Of a DNA stretch of 64,000 bases, positions 1-12,076 are shown one piece after another (positions within the stretch are counted from its first letter, which is position 1; each line of letters starts with the position of its first letter). This stretch comes from Gyromitra esculenta (taxonomy: Eukaryota; Ascomycota; Pezizomycetes; Pezizales; Discinaceae). The notes beneath the pieces are model-generated. The model worked only from the letters and a program-made list of their open reading frames with translations, ran no database searches and had not been told where the DNA came from. The DNA is taken from positions 186,001 through 250,000 of the forward strand of contig JBCAML010000010.1 of NCBI GenBank assembly GCA_038503075.1, read 5' to 3'. The translations under genes and the position numbers were made by a program.

Positions 1-1566
1 CACACACCCAGCCTTGAATCCGTCAAAATACGCCACAACCGGGAGATCCGCATTGGAAATCTTCCGCAGTTTCTGACACTGAAAACAATCCTTTCAAAAG
101 TTAGAGGCGGACTCTTGGATCGCGTTTCGTACCGTAAAAGTCAACACACAGTCATCATCGTGTTCTTTGACCCTGATGCCGCGTGCAACTTCTATCAACA
201 CATACTCGCTTTCCCCCTCACCTACCCCACCACCAACAATCCTCTTGCTTCACAACGCTTCGTAAACGTTTTTCCGTTCGCCCAAGCTAACACGGTTGGG
301 CCAAACACCCTTGAAATTCGCGAGGCAGTCAGCCATGGAGCCACTCGATGCATCTTTCTTGGATTCCTCCCGACTAGCATCGGTATCAGAAAAATACAGA
401 GTGACATCATAGAGAGGTTTGGAGCATGTCAAAATGGCATGAACTGGGCCAGAACCAGTGATGAGCTGATAGAGTCGATTGAGGTGGTCCTTGAGCCGGA
501 CAGACTTAGGAGAGCTATATGCTCTCCTTCCAGGGAGACCGAGGGAAAGGGGAAATTTGAAGAAACAAGAGATGGTATGTCCGTAACCGTCAGGTTATCA
601 AGCATCAGCCTTGCCTTTGAGGCTATTGGATATTTCGGAACGCTTCCAGCGTATTTCTGTGTTGAACTGGCGTTTGTTGAGGACGAATGTGCGGGTCCGC
701 TGGAACGGCCAGCCGCTATGATGCCCAGCATGGGCGGGTCTGATTCCAGGTTGGGAGATAGCAGGTAGGCTCTAATATAGTCATTACATCCAGTCTCAAT
801 CTACATAAACTAACGATATTTGTATAGTTCACTTCACCGCGTGGCCAGTGCTAAGCCCGGGTGCCTCCAACCAGGTCGCTTTACAACACAATCCCAACCG
901 CTCATCCAACAAGCTCATTTGTTTGCGAGTATCAACAGCAGGGCATGTCAATCTTCTGATGCTTCCCAATCGCCAGACAGCAACATCGTTTACCTCGGCA
1001 ACCTCCCTCCTAATATAAGCTTCCAAACACTCGCCAGATGGATTCGCGGAGGAAATGTGGATACCATTCACCTATATAGCGATACCGAGTACCCCGCCAA
1101 GGAAGCTGTGATATTTTTCGTCGCAATTAAAAGTGCTCGCCAGTACCACAATTTTATTGCCACTCATGGCATGTTCATTGCAGGCAGGAAAATACTCGCA
1201 CTCAAATATATCCCTAATCATATCAAAGCGGCCCACAATCCCCTCTCATTTCTTCAGGGGTATCCTCAGAATGGTATCACTCGGTTCGTCAAGATTTGGG
1301 ATGTGGAAGACCCTCAACAGCTCCTGGACTGTATCGTAGGATTTTGCGACCAGGGGTTAGCAGTCGAGGAGGTGGAGGATAAAACCACCAAAGGCGTCCG
1401 GAATAGCATCATTATACATTTTATGGGTATGCGTGATGCTCTAAGAACTGTGCATCAGCTCGAGCGGTTTGACTGTTATCGCGGTCTCCGTACTGCGTAT
1501 GTCAGAGACCCGTGCGATGGAGACGTGATGGAATTAGTGAGGCGTGACGGTCAGCGTGGACGATAA
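1..1566 (+). CDS. RNA-binding protein with several RRM domains, 5' end cut by the window
   Basis: The reading frame is open from base 1, so the N-terminus lies outside the window. Exons are <1..764 and 828..1566. The 63-nt intron has GT at 765, a CTAAC branch site near 809 and AG at 827; the split Ser codon keeps the frame. About 500 residues are visible. RRM-like blocks with RNP2/RNP1-type cores appear four times: RIGNLPQFL and VIIVFF in the first, RCIFLGFLP in the second, IVYLGNLPP with AVIFFVA in the third, and TRFVKIWDV in the fourth. Four weak RRMs suggest a fungal Nrd1-like post-transcriptional regulator, but that family assignment is inference. Stop TAA is at 1564-1566, followed by a T/C-rich tract. 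The first visible ATG lies inside the protein and is not the start. Confidence 0.8.
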
Positions 1567-4500
1567 AAAACGCTCCGTGGTTTGTCGTACTAAATGATCG
1601 AGAGGGAAGGGCTATTTTAAGCCAGTTCTTTCGTTTTTCTTTTTTCTTTTTTCTTTTTTTCTTTGCTAGCCCTGTTCTATAGTTTGGGCTAAGTTCATAA
1701 ATATTATACCTGCATGTACTTGTTAACCATATTAGCAAGGTTGTTTCCTTCCACGTATAGCATCGTGCAATTGTGTAGAGCCCAGATCCACATCTCTATC
1801 AGTCAAGAGCAAGGACACATTTATTCTCGTGATAAAACCACCTTGACCTATAGACAGGGTCCCTATATCAGAGCTCGATATATATATGCATTGAAGATCC
1901 ACTACGCCAAGGCTGAGATGTCAAAATCGTCATGTATTCTCACTCGTTTACCTCGAATCCCAGAAACATGCAAACGCCTGAGAAGACAAATGGGTAACGT
2001 ATCCAGAGAAACTTCAGCTTGTGCCCACTTCTCCCTTTGAATTATGTAGCTCCATGCAAAAAAATTTGTTTCAACCGAAATTCTACTGAGTAATCACAAC
2101 TTGGCACTCGGTAACAAGCGGCATACCTCACGTGACATCTGTGTATCTATAAAAATCTATTTCAATCACTCTACATATTCAAAGTCGATAATGAAAACCT
2201 TCTCGTTGCCGCCTACTCTTGTAGCAGATTGGCTTTAATTTCTATTCATTTGAAAAAAACTGGAAAAGTATTTGCATCTGAAAAAAAGCGAGATTATCTC
2301 ACGGACACATGCTTTCTCAGCATCAATTCCCCGTTTTCTCGAACTTGGTCGACAGAAGAGGTGTCGCACGGAAGAAAATAGAAGGCGGAGAATTAATATC
2401 ACCTCCCGACGGATGATCCTAACCATTATATCGATATCACAAAAGCAATTCGAGGGTATCTCATCTCTCCACTGGAGATCTTAAGCTAGAATCTAGAATC
2501 CGGTAATACTGGCTATCATGTAAGAAAAGCGTTAATCACAGCGAGCATATAAAGAGGGCTTTATTTATTATAGGGCTGACTATTAATTCCCCTCGCAGTC
2601 AACTCTTCAACTAGCCCAGGGTCCGAGTGCTGCGGATAACGAATTTTGTGTTTCTTAACACGCCCCCCCCCGCCCAAGATTCCTCGTTTTACCCCGCTCA
2701 TATAGCTGCATTCTGGATCTCTAGGGTGCTTGATTTGTCCTTTAGCCTGTCTTGATATATAGATATAAGCGACCATACTTTTTTCTTCAATTTGATGCAG
2801 TAATTACCCCGCGGTCGGATGTATGTGTCCAATATCTGACCGGCCAGCAAGTGAGATAACGCTTACCCACTTACCGTGCCGGCTTGCTTACAAAAGTTTC
2901 AAATGAGCTTTTTCCGAAAATGTGATTGCGGCGGAGTTGAATTTCTCCGTGGGCCGTTGGGGGTAAAAGAGTACTAAATGGGATCCTATGAGCGAATGCG
3001 AATGATGGTCGATGATGAGGTCTGTGGGAGAGTGGATGTCTTTGTTTTTGTTTTTTCTCACCCGCAATAGGTACCGGTGTGATGTAGTTAAGTTTATACT
3101 CGCAGGCGGCTACCCCCCCAACCTAGAGATTGGTGTTTGTGTATGAATCCTCCCCTGGTATTCGGTTAAGACGTCTAGGGTGTGAATCTAAGGGGAAACT
3201 TGAAATTCCGAGGTATAAACACAGAAGCTCAACGAAACTGACCCAAGGTATTCTTAGCCATTAGCTCGAGTCCAATTTAACTATATTTGTATACGATACC
3301 TTAATGTCATACGTTCTCTATTGCCATAGGTACCGTAGATGCTTAGAGAGAAAAAATCATAGTCGTACGAAATCAACTCCAGAGATAGGAGACTAATAAA
3401 AATGGATGATATATGCTCATGGGTAGAAGTTTCAAGGGTTCGGGAAGCGAACTCTTTCTTTTCTTTTGTCTTGGACCCCCAAACCAACGTCGGAATCATA
3501 ACCATTAGCTCTTGATGATTACTTAGCGCTAGTTACCAGCTGCAGAACTACACATTTGTTACTCATAATTTTGATATTCTCCCACGGCATTGCCCAACAC
3601 AGCAGAGATTGTTAGTTGCTACCAAGCTTTGTGGCGCTCTATAACTGCAGGTATCTCCGACTTGTTGTTATTGAGTCTGAAAAAAAAAGCTATTCGGCGA
3701 CTGTCTGAAGGGGAACCAAAACCAATAGCGATTACTATTCAAGGCAAAAATAGCCTGCCAGCCTGCCCGCTAGGACGGCAGGTGAACCAAAAAGGGCTGA
3801 TAGTGCTCTATGCCGGACCCCAAGATTAGCAAAAGAATGTCTGGGATCCACGTGCTTTGACTTGAACAACAGCGCACGGAGAGATATCACCTCCCCCCTT
3901 TTTGACTTCGTGAGCTCGCGTGGATTTTCAACACCCCGCTGTCTCGTATCTCCTCATTTCCACGGTAAATTTAGGACAGCACTATTGCAACTGTCTCGGC
4001 TGCAAATTGTCGAATGTGATGTCATATCTTGCTCTAGGCGCACGTCAGGGGGGGGACACCGTGAAGTCTGTGGTCTCCCCCCTTGCAGCCAACGTCCAAC
4101 CACGGGTTTCCCAAGAGAAAGGCTTCTCTGCATCCTACCAAAACCTGTGCTTCTTGAGCTTCAGGGATTGTTCTCGACTCTGCTCATCATGTGGTCTTAG
4201 ATCCTGGTAGTCTAGGTCTGCACATCCTCTACTTAATTTCATCATTGTCCGCACCTCCGGGTTTGCTGAATCTAGGTAGGAGATGTGCTACTGGGTTCCG
4301 ACGCGTCGGTAAAAATTGCCAGATTTACCGAGTTGCGAATACGGTGTTTCTGAGTACGAGGGTCTGGGCTTTGCGGTTGTTGGTAAATCTCAGCGAGTGA
4401 GAGGTTGCGCCCCTCCTAGAGACGATTTAAGAGTGATATTTTTACAAGCGCTAAAGCATCTTTCACAGCGGGCCTGATCATGATCCGAACGCAGGGATTA

Positions 4501-4700
4501 AACCCCACCCTAAATTATAGTGATAAATAATATGGAGAAAATATTAAACTCCTGCTAAATCTACATAATAATAGCGGTACACTCTATAATATATATTTGC
4601 TGTACTATTACCTCCCCTGTTCCAACGCAAAGCAATCTCATTGATTACTTATTGATAAGCGGGCCCCCAATAAACCTTACTTAGCGAATATTCTTTGCTA
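1567..4700. other. Gene-poor interval
   Basis: Short open frames occur on both strands, but none has a convincing start, splice pattern or recognisable domain. A pyrimidine tract follows the RRM gene at about 1629-1662. The GC-richer part at 3860-4210 holds two overlapping open frames without domain signatures. I see no tRNA-like structure. Confidence 0.5.
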
Positions 4701-5388
4701 CTAATCGCAATCCGGCTTCTTCCTCTTCATGCTCTTGACTTGCACCAAGTGTAGTGGCGGAGCCAACATGCCCCCGTTGCCTAATCGTCCTAAAACGTCC
4801 CTCATGAAAACAGGAATTTCCTCCATCAACATCCCCAGCTCGCTATCAACACCTAGATCTTCCCGATAGTCTCCCCACTGTAGTGCAACCGTACTGGCTA
4901 GCAGTTTCCTCAACTCATCTTCCAGCATAGTAGTATTCATGTAGACCTCGCGTATGAGCTCTAGGCGCCGGTCGTCACATTGCCTCTCGTCTTTAACAAG
5001 GTCGTAAATTTTGGAGAGCGCCTCCTCCTGTAGCCTTGGTATTCGGAAGCGGGAACCAAGGATGTAGAGTCTTCCGTGAGTGAAGATCTGCTCGCCTCGC
5101 TCTCGACAAGATCGTGGGAGTGTGTAGTGTTGCCAGTACAAGAAGTTAACCAAAAGAGCAACAGTAGCTGGATCTGCGTCAAGGACAAAATCTGAGTAGT
5201 TGTGTGTTGGGAGGAGGAGACGTGAGAAGTAGTCAGATTTCGAGCAAAGGATGTCACGATGGACTTGGAAAGGTTTCTTGTCGCGTCCGACCAGGAGTGT
5301 TACGATGGGTCCTTGGATGGAGCTGAAAAGTAGAGAGTTAGTTTAGGGCACATGTATGCTAACCATCGAAACACGGTACAAACCTCAT
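4701..5388 (-). CDS. BTB/POZ domain protein
   Basis: Two exons, read 5388..5384 and 5322..4701. The 61-nt intron has GTTTGT at its 5' end, a CTAAC branch site and TTTTCAG at its 3' end. The start ATG at 5388 gives Met-Ser-Ser-Ile-Gln-Gly and a 208-residue protein. The BTB fold is typical of the large fungal family: VTLLVGRDKKPFQVHRDIL, then SDYFSRLL, then a loop leading to VALLVNFLYWQHY and YILGSRFRIPRLQEEAL. These proteins often bind partners or recruit targets to cullin-3 ligases, but no second domain is visible here and no target can be named. The C-terminus is basic (KSMKRKK). An upstream exon cannot be excluded, because codons before this ATG also stay open for a short way. Confidence 0.72.
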
Positions 5389-6402
5389 ATTTTTCAGACT
5401 CTGTTCAAGGTCGTCTAGTTGATTTCTATGAAGCTCAATAATGCCACTACAAGGGAGGAGGAAAAGGCGTATAAATGTAGGTAGAAGTAATTGTAGATAA
5501 CCTTAGCGGGAAGTACTGATAGTAGGAGGGGGAAAGTTGGTGCAGAGCGATGATATCCCCTCGCCATCCTTTTATGAGAGCGCTGAGCCCGTGAAAGCCA
5601 ACACGGCGCACAGACAGCAGACCTATTTAATATCCCTTTGTGGAGTTGATGGTCTTAGATATGCATTATCCCCGGCTGTGGCGTTCTTCCCGATAAAGTA
5701 CCGTAGGGGGGACTCGAAAGAACCGTCCGGGCGGATATTAGAACCCTGGTCGCTTTCACCCATCCAAAGCCCTGGCTAACCACCTCCAGCCAATAATGAG
5801 AGCACCCCAAAACTTCTGCCTGGGAACTTCTTTTGAGCCCTACTAACTGTGATGGTCTTGAACTGAGACAGCATGACAAATTCTGTACGACTGACACTTC
5901 CACGGAAACACCCGCCCTACCCCGGTTTTTGACTAGTTTCTTGCTGTAAAGTGCAGCGTGGAATGTAAAATGTAACGTCGCCCTGCGTTTCCCAGGATTA
6001 TGATTCGTAATGCCGTTGGCTGGTATGCGATGTGATAGTTCGAAACGCTACGTACGCGGATCTCTACATTTGGTTTTCTTTTCTGGAGTGCTGGGCTAGT
6101 TCGCAATGCAACCCGCAAATAATACTTATATTGTACCTAGTTGTTAGCTTTTCGGTTGCCTGCGCTATCGGATGTTTTAGATTTTGAATCGTCCTAATTT
6201 TAGGCAGACTTGGATGGATAGCACATGTGTAGAACCGGAACAGGTAGAGTATCCGGAAGGTTGTGGATTCTCTTTGACGTCATATATTCTCACTCATGCC
6301 TTTCGATTCTGCGCACGTAACGGGGTTTCTCTCTTTGGTGAGCCAACAAGTGTAACAGTCGCCTCAGCACGTTTGTTATGATATTTTGGCTCCACAGGAA
6401 CA

Positions 6403-6637
6403 CAGCCGCGTCTCAAAAGTCTTTGCACCCCTTGCAACCTAAGAGCACGACAACAAATCGCCAAACCGCCCTGGAAGACAGCAATTGAACAGGAAAATAT
6501 AATTACGATTATTAGAATGCCGAGAATACGTAGTATTTTATCGCTTAAATGATCTCCTTATAACGAAATCGTAGTTTCAATCCGTTGGGAGTTAGGCTCA
6601 GTAGTAAGAGGGCACAAAGACTTTTGAGACACGGCTG
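6403..6637. mobile_element. MITE with 28-bp terminal inverted repeats, Tc1/mariner-like
   Basis: The ends 6403-6430 and 6610-6637 are inverted copies matching at 25 of 28 positions, beginning CAGCCG and sharing GTCTCAAAAGTCTTTG. The right end is followed by TA; the left end is preceded by CA, which could be a mutated TA duplication. The 235-bp body has no coding capacity. CAG ends with a TA target are typical of Tc1/mariner elements, so this is probably a non-autonomous derivative. Confidence 0.7.
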
Positions 6638-7119
6638 TACGCAAATTAATGCATGCCGATCGTGCATCAACTAGCGTGTTAGATTGAGAGATCTAGGGCA
6701 CGTTGCTTTTTTCCCCCGTGTACCAATGAGCAGAGTTGGTAACTTTTGAGAGACCCATAGATGTATTTTTGAAAGGAACAGTTCTCACATAGGCCAAACA
6801 ACTAGATAGGTAACGAAGAGCGGGAATTTCGAACCGATTATAGGCACGATGCGGATACAACCTAAAAGTATAACTCACCAAACTAAAGGTCTCAAGATAG
6901 CACCGTATTCGATCAAGCAACTTCAGGGGACGTCATAGGTAACCCTTGCATGCTCCTCTAGTTCTAAGCTGAAGATTAGCGCTTTCTATTTGTCCTCCAA
7001 GATATGAACACGGAAGCAGGGGGGTTGTGGCTTTAACGTCAAAGGCATCAGGCACAGGTTCCATACGTACAAAGCCACCCCACCCCCTTTTTCCGGGTTC
7101 TTGTCCTGGGAGACAAGTA

Positions 7120-7292
7120 CAGTCGCATCTTGTTATAAGGGACGTGCATAGTTCGTGGGAATCCGTTCGTTATAGCAGATTTTTCCTTACAGCAAATTTT
7201 GGATGGTGCCAGGAACTCAAAGCTGCATCCAATTTCCGTCCGCTACTGCAAATTTCCATTATATCGAGGTTTCTTATATCAGAGTCCGACTG
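7120..7292. mobile_element. Decayed MITE-like remnant, pogo/Fot1-like
   Basis: The left end starts CAGTCG after TA, and the right end finishes CGACTG. Both ends carry TATAAG-type motifs (GTTATAAGGG on the left, TTATATCGAGG on the right) that recall the terminal repeats of fungal pogo/Fot1 elements. The inverted match beyond the first six bases is poor. The 173-bp body is non-coding. Confidence 0.42.
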
Positions 7293-8007
7293 TGTGACCA
7301 GGACAGCGGCTCAGACTCAAGGCTCTCTGCTAATCGCTCAAAAGTAGGCTCAAGGCACTTGCACTTGCACTAGCTTATAATTAGTTAATTAGTACTGATT
7401 AGCACTAGGAACCGGAGACGGCCGGTCCCATCGTTGTGCTTGCACTAAAAACTCAGGGATGATATACCACTTCCCAGAATTCCGAGGAGAGAAGGCTGAT
7501 CCGCTTTTTTGGGGGGATTTGCTAGTAGTTGGATCTAGAGGTGAGAAATTGAAATAGTATTCCAAACTATTCCCTGATCATGAGATATCACTTGCTTCGA
7601 AATAGGCTTGAAACTAGTCTTTCGAGATGAGACGGGTCTCTATCCTACCAAGAGCACTACTAGAGACTGGAGAGAGTATATTTTCGAGGAGCGAGGCTGC
7701 CTCGTTGGCCTTCTGTAACCAGGGAGTGAAGTACTATCTCACAAAGATGTTGATATCCGCACACGAGTAATTTGCAATTAGAATATAGATGGATGGACTG
7801 ATGGATCAACTTCACTAATGATACTTACCTCTGATAAATGAAAATAAACTCACCCCTCGGACTTGATGTGTTGGTAGTGAACATAGACCACTTCGTCATA
7901 TGTGAAAGCATAAAGCTGAAGGCTAGAAAAGAGGCTAAGATTCTTTATAATCCCGTGCACCTCTTAGAATCCACTACTTCACCTCCTTCGTAACTCCACC
8001 CCACGAC

Positions 8008-8379
8008 ATGATGAACAAGAAAGACTCTTCTGAATCTCACCCAGGGCAAGCCGTACCGCTCCCAGAGCCAAGTGGTGGTAATGCATCAGGCAGGAGCAGC
8101 AGAATTAGGCCTAAAGTACAGTTAACGGAAGAGGGATTAATGGCCAGACGGAGAAGTAACAAAATTTCAGCTGCTGCGAGCCGGATCAAGATGCATCTAA
8201 TACGCGAGGGCTGGAAGAAGAGGAAGAAGGAGGGGGAGGATACTTTAATGGTGTTGGAGAATAGATATAAAACAGCACAGATGGAGAATATAAGGTTGAA
8301 GGGCCTTGTGAAGGAGTGCTGTGAACCGGAAGAGTGGCCTTTTTTACTTGCAAGCGTGGAGCAGGCCCGTGAGAAGTGA
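8008..8379 (+). CDS. Small bZIP-type protein with a degenerate zipper
   Basis: Single exon, 123 residues, starting at a double ATG (MMNKKDSS). The basic region RRRSNKISAAASR keeps the bZIP DNA-contact signature N-x7-R (residues about 50-58). The expected zipper heptads after it read Trp, Gly, Leu, Ala, Leu, so dimerisation is probably weak or depends on a partner. The N-terminus is Ser/Pro/Gly-rich and likely disordered. The gene lies about 700 bp upstream of a second bZIP gene on the same strand. A transcription-factor role follows from the family; targets are unknown. Because the zipper is poor, a decaying paralogue is a fair alternative. Confidence 0.6.
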   Translation: MMNKKDSSESHPGQAVPLPEPSGGNASGRSSRIRPKVQLTEEGLMARRRSNKISAAASRIKMHLIREGWKKRKKEGEDTLMVLENRYKTAQMENIRLKGLVKECCEPEEWPFLLASVEQAREK

Positions 8380-9089
8380 AGGGAATGGATGAGTGAGGTG
8401 ATTAGTTTTTTGAGTTGGTATTTCCGTGTTCACTATTCGTCTTTCATATCCCCAACGCCCGACAACCAGTGTTGTATCAAGTAGTGTGGTTTGAGACCGG
8501 CTTGGTTGGGTTGATATATAATCCACTTGACATCTTTGTCCCAATCTCTGTCCATGGTGTCGTAGTGTTGCAGAGGCGGGCAGCTGATTTCGGCGCGCTC
8601 CTACCCGTCGTGCCAATTCCTCCTGTTTAGCAGCGACTAGTACTATAGTGTGCACCTTGAATTCACCAGAAACAGCTATCAAGATTTGAAAAGCTCATTT
8701 ATGCCATGTAGTTGATTATTATTTCCGCTTGAACATTTTCGATCTTAGATTGTGATTGCTACACTAGATGAGAGGAGTGCAGCTTGTTTCCATATACATT
8801 TTCATGTTCCAGCATGTATCCCAACATAACATGCTCTCAACATTAGTACGTGAAGCATCCCGTGAGCACAACCCAGGAAGTTAAAAACGGAGCTATATAC
8901 CCCCTCCCCCAATCATGCTGTGACCTTTGTGCTTGCCATACCTCCATATAGTTCCTGTAGCCACATCTAATCCACAGCACCGCTACCACCTATCATTCAC
9001 TAGCTAGCTAACCTTCACATAGCTACCATACACACCACCAACATCACCATCACCACTACCACCAACTCTACAGCTCCCTCAATCACCAC
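8380..9089. other. Spacer and promoter region between the two bZIP genes
   Basis: Non-coding. The last 90 bases before the second bZIP start are CA-rich (CACCA/CATCACC repeats), which looks like a typical fungal 5' leader. No clear operator or terminator is visible. Confidence 0.4.
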
Positions 9090-9932
9090 ATGTCCAGCAA
9101 ACCATCTTCCTCGAAGAAAATCCGCCAGCTCCTAAGCCCTGCCGACGTCAAGCTCGACCAGAGACGTCGAAACGCCGAAGCAGCCGTCAAGTCCCGTGCC
9201 CGGAAGAAGAAGAGCGAAGCGGAAATGAGAGAAGCAGCCTTGCAGGTCGAGAAGAGGATCGAGAAGCTAACACAGGACGTCAAGCTGCTAGAAGAGGAGA
9301 ATGAGCGCTTGGAGGGCATTTTGGAATCTAGGATCCTGGGCGACTGGATTCAGGATTTGGAGAAGCAGAGTGCCCTTGAACGTGAGCGTGAGCGTGAGCG
9401 TGAACGTGTGGCCGAGGGTGTTGGAGTTTCTGGTTCCCAGGGTGAGGTGTTGGTGCAGCAGACTGGAATTGAGGGTGTAAAAGAGAGCGGAGAGGTTTTT
9501 AATCCCCAGGGTAAGGAGGAGGAGATTGGGCAGATTGGTCTAGGTGGTGAGGTTGTAGAGGAGGGCGGTGGTGAGTTTTTTAGTTTCCAGAGTGAGGAGA
9601 TTAGACAGACTAGTCTTGGTGACGAGTTTACGGAGGAGAGTGTGCAGCTTTTTAGTCAGAGTGGGTTTGGACAGACTGGCCTTGGTGACGAGTCTATGGA
9701 CATGAGTTTCGAGGGGTGTGGTTTCCTGAGTGGGGAGTCTGATTGGGATGAAGACGCTTTTGAACAGGAACCGGATGATGGTGATAGAGGCCAATACTGG
9801 GTCGACTTGTGTGCTCCTTTGTCGCAGAGCGAGATAGTATGTTCCTTGGGTTCATTTCGTATTTGACGCTTATACTGACTATTGGGTTAGGACGCTGCTA
9901 GGAAACAGGCAGAAAAAGAGGGTTGGAGATAG
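9090..9932 (+). CDS. bZIP transcription factor with an internal repeat region
   Basis: Exons 9090..9836 and 9891..9932, 262 residues. The 54-nt intron has GTATGT, the branch site TACTGAC and TTAG. Splicing replaces a short unspliced tail with a charged C-terminus (AARKQAEKEGWR). Without splicing the frame stops at 9866. The basic region RRRNAEAAVKSRARKKK (about residues 26-42) has N-x7-R, followed by a zipper with Met, Val, Leu, Leu, Leu at heptad spacing. An Arg/Glu microsatellite (9379-9408) follows, then four imperfect 22-25-residue repeats starting QTGIEG, QIGLGG, QTSLGD and QTGLGD. The acidic, Phe-containing repeats resemble activation domains. Fungal CPC-1 or CYS-3 types are possible relatives; targets are unknown. 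Confidence 0.8.
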
Positions 9933-10205
9933 GCTTGGAAATGGTTGGGCGTAACGGGAAAGACTGTATATCAATTTTCGGAGACTTGAGAAAGACATTT
10001 CATTTGCTAATTTGGATCTTCCTTCCAACCAATGAGGTGCTTTAATTATCGCTTGCCCCAACTCAGTCCTCTTCTTTTTGGGACAAGTGCTACTACTAAA
10101 AAGAAAAACGCTTTCGCTGTAAATAAAAGCCCACACGCCATCCTGATACAATTCCAGTCTGAGCTATCATTACCATATATATTTATTACCACCCCAAACC
10201 TTTGC

Positions 10206-12076
10206 CTACAACTTACTCTCCTTCTTCCCCAGCCATCCAAACTCCAGTTTTGTCTCACTGCCGCTCTCAATAATTAAATTAATCACACTCGGCCCCGCTC
10301 CGTACTCCCAAGCCTCCTTAACCGCGACCGCCAGCTCCTCCTCGTTCTTAACTCTCCACCCTTTACCCCCCAGCCCCTCGGCCACAGTATGATACGCCGT
10401 CTCGAACCCGAGCGCAGTAGACGGCAGCACCACACCGGCCCTCTTCCCCTCCGGATCCGCCTCCCACACATCCGTGCCCCAGCTCGGACTATTATCGCTC
10501 GTCCCTCTGTAGACCCCGCCGTTATTAACAACAACGACAATGATCGGCAATCGATACCGCGACATAGTCTCCACCTCCGGCAGCGAAAATCCAAACGCGC
10601 TGTCACCCTCTATCGCCACGACCCGCTTGCGCTCCCGGGTCCCCGTCTCGCGCGTGTGGTTGTACGCTATCTCGGCGGCGATCGCGTACCCGAGCCCGAC
10701 CCCCATGGTCGCATACGTGCCCGCGTCGAGCCGCTGCCGCGGCTTCGACACGCTGAAGATGGAGCGCGAGATGTCCATGGTGTTGGCGCCCTCCGAAACG
10801 TAGATGATGTTGTCGGCGGACCCGCCCGCAAGTGCTTCAAGGTACATTTTCAACAGCGCGAAGGAACGGTGGTAGGATAGTGGGGATGTCACGGCTTGTG
10901 CTTTCTTAGCTGCGGAGGCGAGGTTTTTGGCGCTGGAGAGACTGAGCTGGTGCTGCCAGGTGGGGGAGCTGAAGCGCCAGGAGCCAAGGGTCGCGGTGAG
11001 CTGCGTGAGGACTTCGTGGATGTCGCCGGTTATACTGAGGGCTGGGTCGGCGGTGCCGCGGCCGAGCTCGTCGGCGGAGATGTCGATCTGGGCGATTCGG
11101 ACGGTGGGGGACCATTTCGGGGGCTCGCCGAAGTGGAGGATCCAGTTGAGGCGTGCGCCAAGGAGGAGGACGACATCGGTGTTGCACAGGGCGGTGGAGC
11201 GCGCGGTGGCAATGTTGAGGGGGTGGGAGTCGGGGAGGACGCCTTTGCCTTGGGGGGTGGGGAGGAACGGGATGTTGGTTCTGTATGGTGATTAGTTTAT
11301 GTTGGAGATAGTGGAAGGGGGAGGGGGGATGTACGAATTGATAAACTCGTGCAAGATGCCTTCAGCACGGGCGTACGCAGCGCCTTTCCCAATAATTATC
11401 AACGGCCTCTTTGCACCCCTCAGTGCATCCGCCAATGCCCTAATCCTCGAAGCCGACCCACCGATCTTTGGCTGCTCCTCCACCGGCGCAATTCTCACAA
11501 TCTCTCTAGGCGTACCCTGAATATAATCCGCCGGCAAATCCACAAACCCAACCCCTGGCCGCCCCCAGAATGCAGCTCGATACGCATCCCTAATACTCTC
11601 CGGCAGCAGCTCCAAGCTCGGCGGCCGAACCGCCAGCTTCGTATGCGGTGCCAACAAAGCCACCGCATCCAGCTGCTGAAATGCACCTTTAGTCGGCCCC
11701 GCTGACGTCTCCGACGACCCCGCCAGCAGTAATAGCGGGAACGTTGCATTCACAGTCGAGTTTCCAACCTAAGCATTGTTTAGCCAATCTAACCCTAACC
11801 CTGAGCGGTACAGCGACTTACTCCAGCCATTGCGTGCAGGACGCCTGGTCCGCCGACCACCAGACATACTCCGGGCCGTCCGGTGAGATAGCCGTATGCG
11901 GAGGCGGCGTAGGAGGCGGCTTGCTCGTTGCGGAACGAGACGAATTTTATGCCGAGCGCGATGCAGGCTTCGGCTACTTCGATTACGGGGATGCCGACGA
12001 TGCCGAAGATTACCTGGACGCCGAGGGATTTCAGGGATTGCGCGATTAGCTGGGAGCCGGTATTTGGAGATGCCAT
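10206..12076 (-). CDS. Peroxisomal 2-hydroxyacyl-CoA lyase (thiamine-diphosphate enzyme)
   Basis: Exons read 12076..11822, 11768..11335 and 11280..10206 (587 residues), with introns of 53 and 54 nt. The N-terminal pyrophosphate-facing block [27 protein letters not shown] and [11 protein letters not shown] is characteristic of HACL1/oxalyl-CoA decarboxylase enzymes; Glu in RNEQAA is the expected cofactor-activating residue. The C-terminal diphosphate-binding motif GDSAFGF...VVVNNGG is intact. The last three residues are SKL, a perfect type 1 peroxisomal signal. The family cleaves 2-hydroxyacyl-CoA to a shortened aldehyde and formyl-CoA in alpha-oxidation; oxalyl-CoA decarboxylase is the alternative, though SKL favours the lyase. 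Intron 1 holds two tandem TTAGGG units. Confidence 0.92.

Larger units (their letters stand above)
5389..8007. other. Gene-poor interval with two MITE-like elements
   Basis: No supported gene. The interval holds the inverted-repeat elements at 6403-6637 and 7120-7292, which are listed separately. The rest is AT-rich, with stray short open frames. Confidence 0.5.

Noticed and set aside
3862..4210. Two overlapping frames of 96-112 codons
   Set aside because: Both frames are equally open over the same bases, with no conserved motif, splice signal or leader.
6800..6960. Possible tRNA T-arm (GGTTCGAAATTCCC on the minus strand)
   Set aside because: The stem does not pair and no acceptor or anticodon arms can be built upstream.
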